Source: Hyphomicrobiales bacterium (lineage in GTDB: Bacteria; Pseudomonadota; Alphaproteobacteria; Rhizobiales; Xanthobacteraceae). From it: a stretch of DNA of 64,000 bases. Of this stretch, positions 43,615 to 52,978 are shown in pieces (within the stretch, counting starts at the first letter, position 1; each line of letters opens with the position of its first letter). The translations under genes and the position numbers were made by a program. The notes beneath the pieces are model-generated. The model was not told where the DNA came from. It saw only the letters and a program-made list of their open reading frames with translations, and made no database searches. Where the stretch lies: assembly GCA_016713235.1 (NCBI GenBank), contig JADJPN010000003.1, positions 558,001 to 622,000 of the forward strand, in the 5' to 3' direction.

Positions 43615-45410
43615 ATGTTGTTTCCCGAACTTACGCTTCCGCAAATGGTCCGCGCGCATGCGCAGAAGAACGCGAATCGTGTCGCCATCCGCCAGAAGCA
43701 ATTCGGTATCTGGCAGCCGTATAGCTGGCGCGAGTATTACGACCGTGCCTCTGCGGTAGGCCTCGGCTTCCGCGCGATGGGACTTGAGGAAGGCGGCCAC
43801 GTCGCGGTGATCTCCGAGAACCGCGTAGAGTGGGTGCTTGCGCAGCTCGGTGCGGGTCTCGTGGGTGCGATTACGATTGGCGTTTATCCGACCAGCCCGT
43901 CGAACGAAGTTGCCTATGTACTCGAACACTCCAACACCGAGATCGTGATCTGCGAAGATCAGGAACAGGTCGATAAGGTTCTGGAGCGGCTGGATGACCT
44001 GCCTAAGCTCCGGCGTATTATCGTCGTCGAAACAAAGGGTATGCGGCAATATCCGGAGGGGCGAGTGACGTCATTCGAAGAGCTCGAATATGCCGGGAGA
44101 ACGCACGCCTTTACGCATGGAAAGTTGATTGATGAGGTGCTATCGCGCCAGAAGCTGAGCGATATCGCGTTGATGATCTATACCTCTGGTTCGACCGGCA
44201 AGCCCAAAGGCGCGATGCTGAGTTATAAGAACATCCGTGCCGAGGCAGTTTCGGTGATCGAGCGGCTGGAGCTCGATTCATCGACAACGCTTCTATCTTA
44301 TTTGCCGCTCTGTCACGTTGCCGAGCAAATGACGACGGTGATGGTGCCGAGCTATCTCGGTTCGCTGGTAAATTTTGGCGAATCCATCCGCACGGTACAG
44401 GAAGATCTGCGCGAAGTCGCGCCAACCATGTTCCTTGGCGTGCCGAGGATATGGGAGAAACTTCATTCTTCCATCCACATCAAGCTCCTGGAATCCGATC
44501 CAGTCCGGCGTAGGCTGTTCGAGACCGCTTATGCGGCCTGTGACCCATTTGCCGAGAAATTACCGCGGCAACGGTCTCTGGGCCAGCGCATCAAGTTCTT
44601 TATCTATTATTGGGCCGTATTCCGCTCGCTTCAGAACTTTATCGGCTTGCGCGGCACCGAAGTAGCGATGACCGGCGCGGCTCCTATTTCTCCGAAAATC
44701 GTGAAGTTCTTCCGCACCATCGGCGTGCCGTTGGTCGAGGTTTACGGTCTCACCGAAAGCTCGGCGATCGCGACGGCGCAGACGCTGGACACGCGAGAGG
44801 CGCTGGGTGTCGGGACAGCCGCACCGGGCATTGAGGTGAAGCTGGGCGAAACCGGCGAAGTGCTCGTGCGTGGCGACACGGTATTCGAAGGGTATTATCG
44901 CAACGAGGAGGCGACAAAGAACACGATCCGTAATGGCTGGTTACACACCGGCGATGTTGCGGAAATGCATAAGGGTCAGTTCAGATCGTCGATCGCATCA
45001 AGGACATCATGATCACTGCGGGTGGTAAGAACCTGAGCCCGTCTGAGATCGAAAATACCGTGAAGTCGAGCCCCTTTATCAAGGAATGCATCGTAATTGG
45101 GGAATCACGCAAATACGTGTCCGCGCTGATCCAGATCGATTATGAACTGACTGGAAAGTGGGCTGAGGAAAAGGGGATAGCCTATACCAACTTCAAGAAC
45201 CTCGTGGAGCATCAGCAGGTTCGGGATCTGATCCAAAGCGAGATCGACGATGCAAACAGTCAGCTTGCCCAGGTGTCTAATATCCGCAAATTCCATCTTC
45301 TGGCTAAGGAATTGGACCACGACGACGATGAAGTGACGGCTACGATGAAGGTGCGCCGCTCAAACATACAGACCAAGTATGCGTCCGAAATCGAGGCATT
45401 GTATCGATAG
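43615..45410 (+). pseudogene. Long-chain-type acyl-CoA ligase (module B), one frameshift
   Basis: An adenylate-forming ligase of about 598 aa. From the first frame: MIYTSGSTGKPKGAMLSYKNI (A3, about residues 185-205), LSYLPLCHVAEQMT, VEVYGLTESSAIATAQ (A5) and GWLHTGDVAEMHKGQF. At about 44980 the frame shifts and IVDRIKDIMITAGGKNLSPSEIENTVKSSPFIKE continues to VTATMKVRRSNIQTKYASEIEALY with the C-terminal lysine region. A missing T in CAGTTCAGATC would restore GQFQIVDRIKD, so a homopolymer error is likely. Same role as the module A ligase: activation of the imported acid to a CoA thioester. Confidence 0.88.
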
Positions 45411-45602
45411 GCGACTGACAATCGTTGTCCGGTAAATTCGAACGCGGGCTTGCGTGCGACACGTTCGATAGCCCCGATAAATCGCCCCTGGCTGGAATCA
45501 GCATTGAATCATCCGTGTCTGCCAGCTTCGCGCGCGCGATGGCGAGTAACTCGACAAGCACGTAACCAGTCGCTAAAGAAAGTTCGATAAGGAAAGAAAT
45601 AA

Positions 45603-46149
45603 ATGCAAATTCTGACGATCTGCGGCAGTCTACGCAAAGGCTCGTTCAACAAATCCATCATCAATGCGCTGCCTGCCTTGGCGCCGGCTTCGATGAAGTT
45701 TGTCGAAGCACCTTTCTTTGCTTCCTTTCCGATCTACAACGCCGATGACCAGAACGGTTCTGGATTTCCCGCGGCGATAGAAAAGCTTGCCGATGCAATC
45801 CGGTTGGCGGACGGCGTAGTGATCGTCTCTCCGGAATACAATTATTCGGTCCCCGGTGGCCTGAAGAATGCGTTGGATTGGGTGTCGCGCCTTAAAGAGC
45901 AGCCATTCGTCAATAAGCCGGTCGCGCTAATGTCTGCGTCTGGGGGTCCGATGGGGGGTGCGCGCATGCAGTATCACATGCGGCAGATCATGGTCTTTCT
46001 GAACGCGCGTCTTCAATACACCCGAGGTTTTCGTTAGCACGGTGCAGACAAAGGTCAGCGATAAGGGTGAGCTGAACGATGAAGCCACGAAGGACATCAT
46101 CCGGAAGCAACTCAGCGCTTTTCAGCTTTTCGTAGAAAAAGCAAAATAG
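45603..46149 (+). pseudogene. NADPH-dependent FMN reductase, single frameshift near the C terminus
   Basis: A flavodoxin-fold reductase of about 181 aa. ICGSLRKGSFNKSIINALPALAP (residues 5-27) is the FMN phosphate loop, and VIVSPEYNYSVPGGLKNALDWVSR (about 75-98) with MSASGGPMGGARMQYHMRQI (about 111-130) are the other family motifs. At about 46015 the frame closes early; the neighbouring frame continues PEVFVSTVQTKVSDKGELNDEATKDIIRKQL to TAG 46147-46149. One missing base near TACACCCGAGG accounts for it. It could supply reduced FMN to the LLM-class oxidoreductases in the window, one of which is convergent just downstream. Confidence 0.85.
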
Positions 46150-46194
46150 CCTTAGGCGAACGTTTCGGCAGATCAGCCTAGAAGGCTGATCTGC

Positions 46195-47217
46195 TTATCG
46201 CCACTTCAGCGCGGGCGCCACGTAGTGCAGAATCGACTTGATGACGTGTGCGTTGTACTCGACGCCGAGCTGATTAGGCACAGTGAGGAGTAGCGTATCT
46301 GCTTCTGCGATCGCTTCGTCCTTTGCTAGCTGCTTGACGAGCTCGTCCGGCTCGGCCGCATAGCTTTTTCCGAATATTGCACGCGTCTTCTCGTCGATAA
46401 ATCCGATCGTATCCTGATCGTCATCGCTGCGGCCGAAATACGCACGATCGCGATCGTCAACCAGCGCAAAAATACTGCGGCTTACGGATACGCGGGGAGC
46501 ACGCGTGTGCCCGGCTGCTTTCCATGCATCTCGAAAAGCACGGATTTGCTCGGCTTGTTGGACATGAAACGGCTGGCCGGTTTCGTCGGTCTTTAGTGTG
46601 GAACTTTGGAGGTTCATTCCCAGTGTTCCTGCCCAGGTCGCGGTAGCGTTGGTGCTTGCTCCCCACCAGATGCGGTCACGTAATCCCTCCGAGTGCGGCT
46701 CGAGGCGCAGGAGGCCAGGTGGGTTAGGGAACATGGGACGCGGGTTCGGATTGGCGAAGCCGCTGCCTTTCAAAAGATCAAGAAAGATTTCCGTATGCTT
46801 TCGCGCCATGTCGGCATCTGGTTCTTCGCCGCTCGGCGCGTGTCCGAAATAGCGATAGCCTTCAATTACCTGTTCAGGAGAGCCCCGGCTGATGCCAAGT
46901 TGCAGGCGCTGCCCGGATATAAGATCTGCCGCGCCTGCGTCCTCGATCATGTAGAGCGGGTTCTCGTAGCGCATATCGATAACGGCGGTACCGATCTCGA
47001 TGCGGCTGGTTTTCGTGCCGATTGCCGCAAGCAGCGGAAACGGCGAAGCAAGCTGGCGCGCGAAATGATGAACGCGGAAGTAGGCCCCGTCCGCTCCCAA
47101 TTCTTCAGCAGCAACCGCAAGATCGATGGATTGCAAAAGTGCGTCTTGCGCGGATCGCGTTTGTGACTGAGGCGAGGGCGTCCAATGTCCAAACGAGAGA
47201 AAGCCGATATTTTTCAT
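46195..47217 (-). CDS. LLM-class flavin-dependent oxidoreductase
   Basis: A 340-aa luciferase-like protein. GADGAYFRVHHFARQLASPFPLLAAIGTKTSRIEIGTAVIDMRYENPLYMIEDAGAADLISGQRLQLGISRGS (in pieces over residues 40-112) is the TIM-barrel core. RIWWGASTNATATWAGTLGMNLQSS lies at about 182-206. FSFG-like N terminus (IGFLSFGHW) matches the LLM group that includes nitrilotriacetate/alkanal monooxygenase-like enzymes. It is convergent with the FMN reductase and has 45 bases between stops. Its divergent neighbour is a CoxS remnant. Confidence 0.87.
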   Translation of the reverse strand: MKNIGFLSFGHWTPSPQSQTRSAQDALLQSIDLAVAAEELGADGAYFRVHHFARQLASPFPLLAAIGTKTSRIEIGTAVIDMRYENPLYMIEDAGAADLISGQRLQLGISRGSPEQVIEGYRYFGHAPSGEEPDADMARKHTEIFLDLLKGSGFANPNPRPMFPNPPGLLRLEPHSEGLRDRIWWGASTNATATWAGTLGMNLQSSTLKTDETGQPFHVQQAEQIRAFRDAWKAAGHTRAPRVSVSRSIFALVDDRDRAYFGRSDDDQDTIGFIDEKTRAIFGKSYAAEPDELVKQLAKDEAIAEADTLLLTVPNQLGVEYNAHVIKSILHYVAPALKWR

Positions 47218-47304
47218 CGTTGTGCAAATCCAAATCGTAGTGCGGAATCAGGTCGGAAACGAAAGCGTATGCCGAGTATTCGCAGGAGTGACACTAGGTA
47301 CGCA

Positions 47305-47430
47305 AGTCGAGGTGGTGAAGACTCTATAATTGAGGCGCTGTCTTCGAACCTGTGCCGTTGCACGGGCTATCAGGGGATCATTGATGCGGTACGTGCCGCA
47401 TTGCCCGACATGCGGCAACTCGCGCGCTAG
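47305..47430 (+). pseudogene. 2Fe-2S (CoxS-like) subunit, C-terminal remnant
   Basis: About 40 codons read EDSIIEALSSNLCRCTGYQGIIDAVRAALPDMR to a stop at 47430. This is the last helix pair of a CoxS-type subunit with the CxC cluster ligands (NLCRCTGYQ). The N-terminal plant-type cluster domain and the first CGFC motif are absent upstream, where the divergent LLM gene begins. It marks deletion of a molybdenum hydroxylase gene set at this junction. Confidence 0.75.
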
Positions 47431-47453
47431 CGTTCAGCGCGACGGGGTCGCGC

Positions 47454-48830
47454 TTATACGCCTACGATCGCTTCGAAGCGAGTTGCAACTTGTAACAGCT
47501 CGGCGTCACGGCCACCGCTCATGGCAAGCATAAGACCAACTGGTGGGCTGTCAGGCGCCGTTATCGGAATGGATATCGCGCAGCCGTTCATCAGATTGAT
47601 AATCGATGGATTGCGTAGCACGAGGAGGTTAAGGCGCGTGTAGTCGTCGTCGCCGGCCAGCGCAGCGAGCGCGGGTGGCAGAATGGGTACTGTGGGCAGA
47701 ACGATGACATCAAATGCACGGATGCGATTTGCCGCTGCTTCGATAAAACGCTGCCGCCGTTCCAGGGTGCGTATATAATGCGCGGCGGATTGTTCCCCGC
47801 CACGCAGAATCCGGGACTTTACCCGCGGATCGTATTGATCGCCTTTGCGCTCCAGTAACGGCTGGTGCCACGCAAGGCTTTCCGCCGCCGACAATCCGCC
47901 ATGCTCGCCCAGGGCGGACAACTGGTCGAATTCCGGCATTTCGAAATCGTGCAATTCGACGCCGGCGTTCGATAGTTTACGGAGCGCGGACTGATACGCC
48001 TCGTCAACTTCAGGCTCCATGCCCGCTTCGACGACAGAGCGAAGGACGCCGGCTCGAACGCGATGCGCGCCGTTCTTTATAGCGTCGACGCGGGGCTGAT
48101 CCGCGATGATACCGTCGATGATTGCGCAACAGGATACCGTGCGGGCAATTGGCCCGATGGAATCGAGGCTGCTCGAGAGCGGTATCGCGCCTTTACGGGT
48201 CACGCGGTTCATCGTCGGCTTGAAACCGGTCAGATAATTGAACGCCGCCGGGATACGACACGAGCCGCCGGTGTCTGTCCCGAGGCTCGCATGCGCCATG
48301 CGATCGGCAACAGCAATGGCCGCTCCGGAAGATGAACCACCAGGCACATGTCCGGTTTCGCGCTTCCAAATACTTTTCGGTGTGCCGTAATGGGGATTGA
48401 GGCCGAGGCCGGAGTAGGCGAACTCCGTCATGTTGGTGCGGCCTATAAGTATGAAGCCGGCAGACCGGAGCCTTGCAACCGCGGGGGCATCGCTCTCGGC
48501 TGCCGGTGCGTCGTTCAGGGCGACAGAGCCGGCGCGCGTCTGCGAACCCCTGACGTCGAAAAGATCTTTGATTGAGATCGGAATACCCGCGAAAGGCGAG
48601 GCAGCGTATCCGGCCGCACGCAAAGCGTCGTGTGCATCTGCGGCTTTACGTGCGCCCTCGGCATCGAGCGCAATATACACGTGTTGCCCTTCGCTGCCCG
48701 AGCTTATTTGGGCGAGGCAATCTTCCACGAGCTGACGGCTGGTAGTCTTTCCGTTCGCCAGATCGCGGGCGAACGAAAGCAGCGACAATTCATGTCGTTC
48801 CTTGAGTGATGACATCTGCGAATAACCCAT
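47454..48830 (-). CDS. Amidase-signature family hydrolase
   Basis: A 458-aa amidase-signature enzyme. The Ser-cisSer-Lys triad is visible: Lys in FAGIPISIKDLFDVRGSQTRAGS (about residue 88), cis-Ser and nucleophile in GHVPGGSSSGAAIAVADRMAHASLGTDTGGSCRIPAAF in pieces (about 160-198). LTGFKPTMNRVTRKGAIPLSSSLDSIGPIART follows. It hydrolyses a C-N amide bond in the cytoplasm; the broad family (GatA, allophanate hydrolase, AtzE-like) prevents substrate assignment. ATG 48815 is an alternative start. The MarR gene lies upstream in the same orientation, with 102 bases between them. Confidence 0.92.
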   Translation of the reverse strand: MGYSQMSSLKERHELSLLSFARDLANGKTTSRQLVEDCLAQISSGSEGQHVYIALDAEGARKAADAHDALRAAGYAASPFAGIPISIKDLFDVRGSQTRAGSVALNDAPAAESDAPAVARLRSAGFILIGRTNMTEFAYSGLGLNPHYGTPKSIWKRETGHVPGGSSSGAAIAVADRMAHASLGTDTGGSCRIPAAFNYLTGFKPTMNRVTRKGAIPLSSSLDSIGPIARTVSCCAIIDGIIADQPRVDAIKNGAHRVRAGVLRSVVEAGMEPEVDEAYQSALRKLSNAGVELHDFEMPEFDQLSALGEHGGLSAAESLAWHQPLLERKGDQYDPRVKSRILRGGEQSAAHYIRTLERRQRFIEAAANRIRAFDVIVLPTVPILPPALAALAGDDDYTRLNLLVLRNPSIINLMNGCAISIPITAPDSPPVGLMLAMSGGRDAELLQVATRFEAIVGV

Positions 48831-48932
48831 GTCGCGCTAGTGAAAGCGGAGCTCGGAAAATAGTTCTACGTCGAAATATATGGGTCGGCGCCCGAAAGGA
48901 ACAGCGAAAAGTTGCGGCTAAGGGGTTTGCCT

Positions 48933-49553
48933 TTAATCCCCGGGAGGCAGGAGCGGGCCGTTTCCGAGGTTTTCGTAAAGACGCTCGCTCAACTCGACCA
49001 GCATTTTCCTCAATTCTTTTCCGGCTTTTTGGTTAGGGCCAAAGGCCAGCTTCTGAATTTCGAGAAGTTCGGGGAGAATATGGTCGACCAATTCCTTCCC
49101 GCGTTTCGTGAGTGCAATCCGCAACGAACGCCGGTCGGTAGGATCGGGTAGCCGTGAAATAAGGTCGAGCGATTGCAGGCGATCCAGTCGATTGGTCAGG
49201 CCAGCACCGCTGAGAAGCAGCGACGCGGATAGTTCCTTTGGGGTGAGTTCGTAAGGCTTGCCCGAGCGCCGCAATGCGGCGAGCACATCAAACATACCGC
49301 GTGTGAGACCGTACTTTGCCATCATTTGGTCGATGGGTATCGACGTCAGATGATATGCTTGGGTTAGCGCTGCGATCAGCGCCATTGGCTCAAAATTCAG
49401 GCTCGGATGCTGCTGTTTCCACTGCGACAGGATCGTTTCGACCAGGGCATGATCGGCGTTCTTTTTCTTTCCGGCGGGCAGCCGGCCGTTCTTGGCCAGG
49501 CGCGGAAAAGGAAAAGGGTTCGCCGCTTTGAGCGTCGCTAGCTTTTTCGGCAA
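48933..49553 (-). CDS. MarR-family transcriptional regulator
   Basis: About 206 aa from TTG 49553 (a longer frame to 49631 runs into an AT-rich promoter-like region). The winged helix is IDQMMAKYGLTRGMFDVLAALRRSGKPYELTPKELSASLLLSGAGLTNRLDRLQSLDLISRLPDPTDRRSLRIALTKRGKELVDHI, read in pieces, with the DxRS beta-wing. A basic N-terminal extension of about 50 residues (KKLATLKAANPFPFPRL) precedes it. It probably controls the amidase or the divergent-side genes; no palindrome was convincing. Confidence 0.87.
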   Translation of the reverse strand: MPKKLATLKAANPFPFPRLAKNGRLPAGKKKNADHALVETILSQWKQQHPSLNFEPMALIAALTQAYHLTSIPIDQMMAKYGLTRGMFDVLAALRRSGKPYELTPKELSASLLLSGAGLTNRLDRLQSLDLISRLPDPTDRRSLRIALTKRGKELVDHILPELLEIQKLAFGPNQKAGKELRKMLVELSERLYENLGNGPLLPPGD

Positions 49554-49698
49554 GACAGTTACCCGTTTAATAAATAGTGCAACATGGGGGGAAGGACTCG
49601 AAGCTAAACAGTCGCAACCGGATGAACGCATCGGCCCGGCGCATGCTTTCTCTGACTTAGCTTCAGACTTGTTCCTTTCAATTATGCGCTTAAACCGT

Positions 49699-50118
49699 TC
49701 AAAAGGCTACGAATGTTCCCCCTAGAACAGCACCGCGCTGGGCGGAAGAGAGGTTCGGTGTCTTGTTCAAGCGTTTCGGTGCCTCGGGATCCAGTATTTC
49801 GAAGGGGTAGTCGCTTCCAAACACGATCCTGTCAGCGCCCACCGAATCAACAAGAAAAGCGAGCGCTTGGTCGTGGTGTGTGCGCGTGTCGGAGACGAAG
49901 CTACTCACACGAGAAGAAGGTGCCGACTTCAAATGCTTGCCGCAAGCTGGATGTGCGGCAAATCCCCGGTCCATTTGGCCAATGTGATAGGGCAGGAAGC
50001 AGCCGCTACGCGAGTGGTAAATCTTAAGCCCCGGGAAATTCCTGCATGATTCCGCCATTTGCGTTTGGCGAAGAAAGGCCGCATAGGTCTGGTCTCTCGC
50101 GCTCTTTCGTTCCCCGGT
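49699..50118 (-). pseudogene. Amidohydrolase family 2 (ACMSD-like), C-terminal remnant
   Basis: The minus strand reads FPGLKIYHSRSGCFLPYHIGQMDRGFAAHPACGKHLKSAPSS in pieces, then HDQALAFLVDSVGADRIVFGSDYPFEILDP and SSAQRGAVLGGTFVAF. This is the last part of a metal-dependent amidohydrolase (decarboxylase-like) TIM barrel, with the GSDYPF metal-ligand aspartate. The usual LSHGGG histidine is replaced (YHSRSGC), and everything N-terminal is missing, so the fragment is not functional. The DRI-to-SDYPF part is well preserved, so decay is recent. Confidence 0.75.
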
Positions 50119-50119
50119 C

Positions 50120-51334
50120 ATGACTGGCAGCACACGCATTTTTTTCGGGTGGTACATTGTTGCTGCGGTCTTCTTGATCACGACAATCACGTCGGGCCTT
50201 GGATTCTATAATCTTTCAATTCTTCTGAATGCTTTCGTCGAAGAGCGAAGCTTTCCAGTCTCGCTTACGAGTGCGGCAACAGCGACGTTCTTCGTCTCGG
50301 CCGGCGTGGCAGGTGTTCTCGTCGGCAGATTGATTGATCGCTTCGATCCTCGCTGGCCGCTGATCTGCGCGGCGGTCCTCGGCGCCGCGTGCCTGTACGC
50401 TGTCGGATATCTGCGCGAAGCGTGGCAACTATTCTTGTTTCATATTGTGTTCGGTTTTGCTTATGGCGCGGTCAACCTCGTGCCGATGACGACGCTTCTC
50501 ACACGGTGGTTCAATGTAAAGCGCGCCATCGCGCTCTCGCTGGCATCGACCGGGTTTTCGATAGGCGGTATTCTGATTTCGCCGTTCGTCGCACTTTCGA
50601 TCGAGCGCGGCGGATTAGGTGCTGCGGGCCCGTGGATGGCCGCACTGTTCTGCATAGGGATCGTTTCGGTCGTATTGATTGCGGTTCGTGCAAGCCCAGA
50701 GACGATGGGGCTTAGTCCGGATGGCGGAGTAAGGGCCGGCGATACAGAAATGTCGCCTGTCGTTTCTTTGGTGACGTATGCCGAAGCAAAGCGCAGTGCT
50801 TACTTTATTTCGCTTTCGATCTCATATTTATTCATTCTCGGTGCGCAGGTTGGCGCGATTGCGCATTTATACCGGCTCGCGAATGTAAGAAATGGAGTAG
50901 AGACGGCGGCGCTTGCGCTGGCAGGTCTTGCTTCGGCGAGCTTGATCGGCCGGTTGGCGGGCGGCTGGATCGTTTTGAAGATGGAGGTTCGCACGTTCTC
51001 ATTGCTGTTGATGGCGATCCAGGGCATTGCACTTTTTGTGCTGGCTTTCGCCGATCAGCGAATTGCAATCCTCGCAGCGGTCGTGTTGTTCGGTGTTACG
51101 ATAGGCAACTCCCTGATCATGCAGCCGCTACTTCTCGCGGAAAAATACGGCACACTCGAATACGGTCGTATCTATTCGATGAGCCAGCTGATCGGAACGA
51201 TCGGAGTGGCGGGCGGTCCTTTGATGATCGGTCTCATTTATGACTGGGCCGGTAGCTATGTTCTGCCGTTCGTGGCCATGGCACTCGCAAGCTTTGCCGG
51301 ATTTTTCGTTTTATGGTTTGGCGTCCGGCGCTAG
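50120..51334 (+). CDS. MFS transporter
   Basis: A 404-aa carrier with about twelve hydrophobic helices. MTGSTRIFFGWYIVAAVFLITTITSGLGFY starts the first helix; GVLVGRLIDRFDPRWPLICAAVLGAACLYAVG contains the DRFDPR-type A motif between helices 2 and 3, and LIGRLAGGWIVLKME a second copy in the C-terminal half. The family resembles monocarboxylate/oxalate-formate type carriers. It starts next to the amidohydrolase remnant and lies 70 bases before the aminopeptidase gene. It probably moves a small organic acid; direction and ligand are unknown. Confidence 0.92.
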   Translation: MTGSTRIFFGWYIVAAVFLITTITSGLGFYNLSILLNAFVEERSFPVSLTSAATATFFVSAGVAGVLVGRLIDRFDPRWPLICAAVLGAACLYAVGYLREAWQLFLFHIVFGFAYGAVNLVPMTTLLTRWFNVKRAIALSLASTGFSIGGILISPFVALSIERGGLGAAGPWMAALFCIGIVSVVLIAVRASPETMGLSPDGGVRAGDTEMSPVVSLVTYAEAKRSAYFISLSISYLFILGAQVGAIAHLYRLANVRNGVETAALALAGLASASLIGRLAGGWIVLKMEVRTFSLLLMAIQGIALFVLAFADQRIAILAAVVLFGVTIGNSLIMQPLLLAEKYGTLEYGRIYSMSQLIGTIGVAGGPLMIGLIYDWAGSYVLPFVAMALASFAGFFVLWFGVRR

Positions 51335-51404
51335 AATATCCGTGAGTCCTGCTTTCTCGTGAAATGGCAGCGTGGTAGAGCGGCCATAATAAGGAGTCGA
51401 TCCC

Positions 51405-52790
51405 TTGCCGCAATCTCCTCGTTCCGCCGTTGTCGTCGCAGCCGCTTCCACAAAGCCAATCTGGTGCGTGGATTACGAAAACTGGAAAGCTGTTCGGGAA
51501 GAGCTGGGCGCGAACGCGGTTGCTTACTTAGATGCATCGGGCTTCAAACCGGACGCGGGGAATTACGTTCTCGTGCCGGACAACAAGGGCGGCGTTGCCG
51601 GTTGTCTGCTGGGACTCGGTAAAAACGGAAATAGTGCAGATCCGATGCTTGCCGGGAAGCTTGCAACCGTTCTGCCCGAAGGCGACTGGAAATTCGCACG
51701 TGCGCCGCACGACGTGCGGTTGGCCGCCATCGCATTTGCGTTAAGCACGTACAGGTTTGCGCGTTATCGCGCAGGCAAGGGCAAGCAGCTGCGTCTTGTC
51801 GCGCCATCGAATGTAGATGCGAAGGAAGTAACGCGGATTGCCGAGGGCATGGCGCTGGCGCGTGATCTTGTGAATACGCCTTCAAACGACCTCGGCCCAG
51901 TCGAACTCGAGGCTGCGATCAGGACGCTGGCAAAGAAGCATGGTGCGAAGGCCGCGAGCATTGTCGGCAAGGATTTGCTCAAGAAGAATTTTCCGCTGGT
52001 TTATGCGGTCGGGCAAGGAAGCGAGCGCGCGCCGCGGCTGGTTGAGTTTAGCTGGGGCAAGGCAACGCACCCGAAGGTCACGCTGGTCGGCAAAGGCGTC
52101 TGCTTCGATACTGGCGGACTGGATATAAAGCCGTCGTCATCGATGCTGCTGATGAAAAAAGACATGGGTGGCGCGGCGGCGGCGCTCGCGCTCGCGCACA
52201 TGATCATGGACGCGAAGCTGAAAGTCCGGCTTCGCGTCATCATTCCGGCAGTCGAGAATTCAATATCGGGAATCGCATTCCGGCCGGGCGATATTTACAA
52301 AAGCCGCAACGGCATCACGGTCGAGATCGGGAACACCGACGCGGAAGGCCGTCTTGTGCTTGCCGATGCTCTCTCGCTCGCGGACGAAGAGAAGCCAGAA
52401 CTTCTGGTCGACTTCGCGACATTGACGGGTGCTGCGCGTGTTGCGCTGGGTCCTGAAATTCCGCCAGCGTTCACGAACGATGACGCGCTTTGGAGTTCGC
52501 TTGAGAAACATGCTTCGGCGCAGGCCGATCCGCTTTGGCGGATGCCGCTCTGGAAGCCTTACATGGCCATGCTCGATTCACGCATTGCGGACACCAACAA
52601 CGTCGGCAGCGGTCATGCCGGTGCGATTGTCGCTGCGTTGTTCCTGTCGAAGTTTGTGGAACGGGCGAAGAGCTGGCTTCATCTCGATATTTTCGGATGG
52701 AACCCGAAAGAGCGGCCGGGCCGTCCTGAGGGCGGCGAGGCGCATTCGGTGCGTGCGCTTTATGCGCTGCTGAGCGAACGTTACGGCTGA
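51405..52790 (+). CDS. M17-family leucyl aminopeptidase-type metallopeptidase
   Basis: A 461-aa cytosolic aminopeptidase-like enzyme. The two-metal site is intact: VGKGVCFDTGGLDIKPSSSMLLMKKDMGGAAA in pieces (Lys, Asp, Lys, Asp; about residues 227-258) and the signature NTDAEGRLVLADAL (about 307-320, Asp, Glu and the bicarbonate arginine). The length fits PepA/PepB. TTG 51405 has an upstream AAGGAG site. It lies at the 3-prime end of the amidase/MFS region, and a hairpin follows. In a catabolic context it could trim an amide or dipeptide-like substrate, but housekeeping use is equally possible. Confidence 0.92.
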   Translation: MPQSPRSAVVVAAASTKPIWCVDYENWKAVREELGANAVAYLDASGFKPDAGNYVLVPDNKGGVAGCLLGLGKNGNSADPMLAGKLATVLPEGDWKFARAPHDVRLAAIAFALSTYRFARYRAGKGKQLRLVAPSNVDAKEVTRIAEGMALARDLVNTPSNDLGPVELEAAIRTLAKKHGAKAASIVGKDLLKKNFPLVYAVGQGSERAPRLVEFSWGKATHPKVTLVGKGVCFDTGGLDIKPSSSMLLMKKDMGGAAAALALAHMIMDAKLKVRLRVIIPAVENSISGIAFRPGDIYKSRNGITVEIGNTDAEGRLVLADALSLADEEKPELLVDFATLTGAARVALGPEIPPAFTNDDALWSSLEKHASAQADPLWRMPLWKPYMAMLDSRIADTNNVGSGHAGAIVAALFLSKFVERAKSWLHLDIFGWNPKERPGRPEGGEAHSVRALYALLSERYG

Positions 52791-52815
52791 AATCCAGAGT
52801 AAAAACAACGGTGTA

Positions 52816-52841
52816 GCCGCGAGAGCAAAGACTCTCGCGGC
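52816..52841 (+). terminator. Terminator-like hairpin after the aminopeptidase gene
   Basis: A 10-bp perfect stem (GCCGCGAGAG and its complement) with a 6-base loop starts 25 bases after the aminopeptidase stop. There is no U-run directly after it. Confidence 0.55.
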
Positions 52842-52907
52842 GGCATAATTGTGCGCACCGTATCGTAATCGGCATCTCAAAATCGCGTCAATGACAGGCC
52901 CGGGGAA

Positions 52908-52977
52908 TTGACTCGTCCCGGCTGCCTCAATAATTATGTCTCACCAATTGAGATGCTAGTCGCAAATAATGAGACAC
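52908..52977 (+). promoter_or_regulatory. Promoter with 21-bp-spaced direct repeats before the DUF917 gene
   Basis: TTGACT (52908-52913), a 17-base spacer and TAATTA (52931-52936) form a sigma-70-like promoter. Downstream lie TGAGATGC (52949-52956) and TGAGACAC (52970-52977), repeated with a 21-bp period, so both face the same side of the helix. The second repeat ends one base before the ATG. An equivalent arrangement with the same period lies at 62552-62609. An additional TCTCA at 52940 gives an inverted partner to the first repeat. Confidence 0.6.
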
Positions 52978-52978
52978 T

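Noticed and set aside
52940..52977. CRISPR-like repeats near 52950 and 62590
   Set aside because: Only two 8-bp repeats occur at each place with one spacer and no cas genes; they fit operators, not an array.
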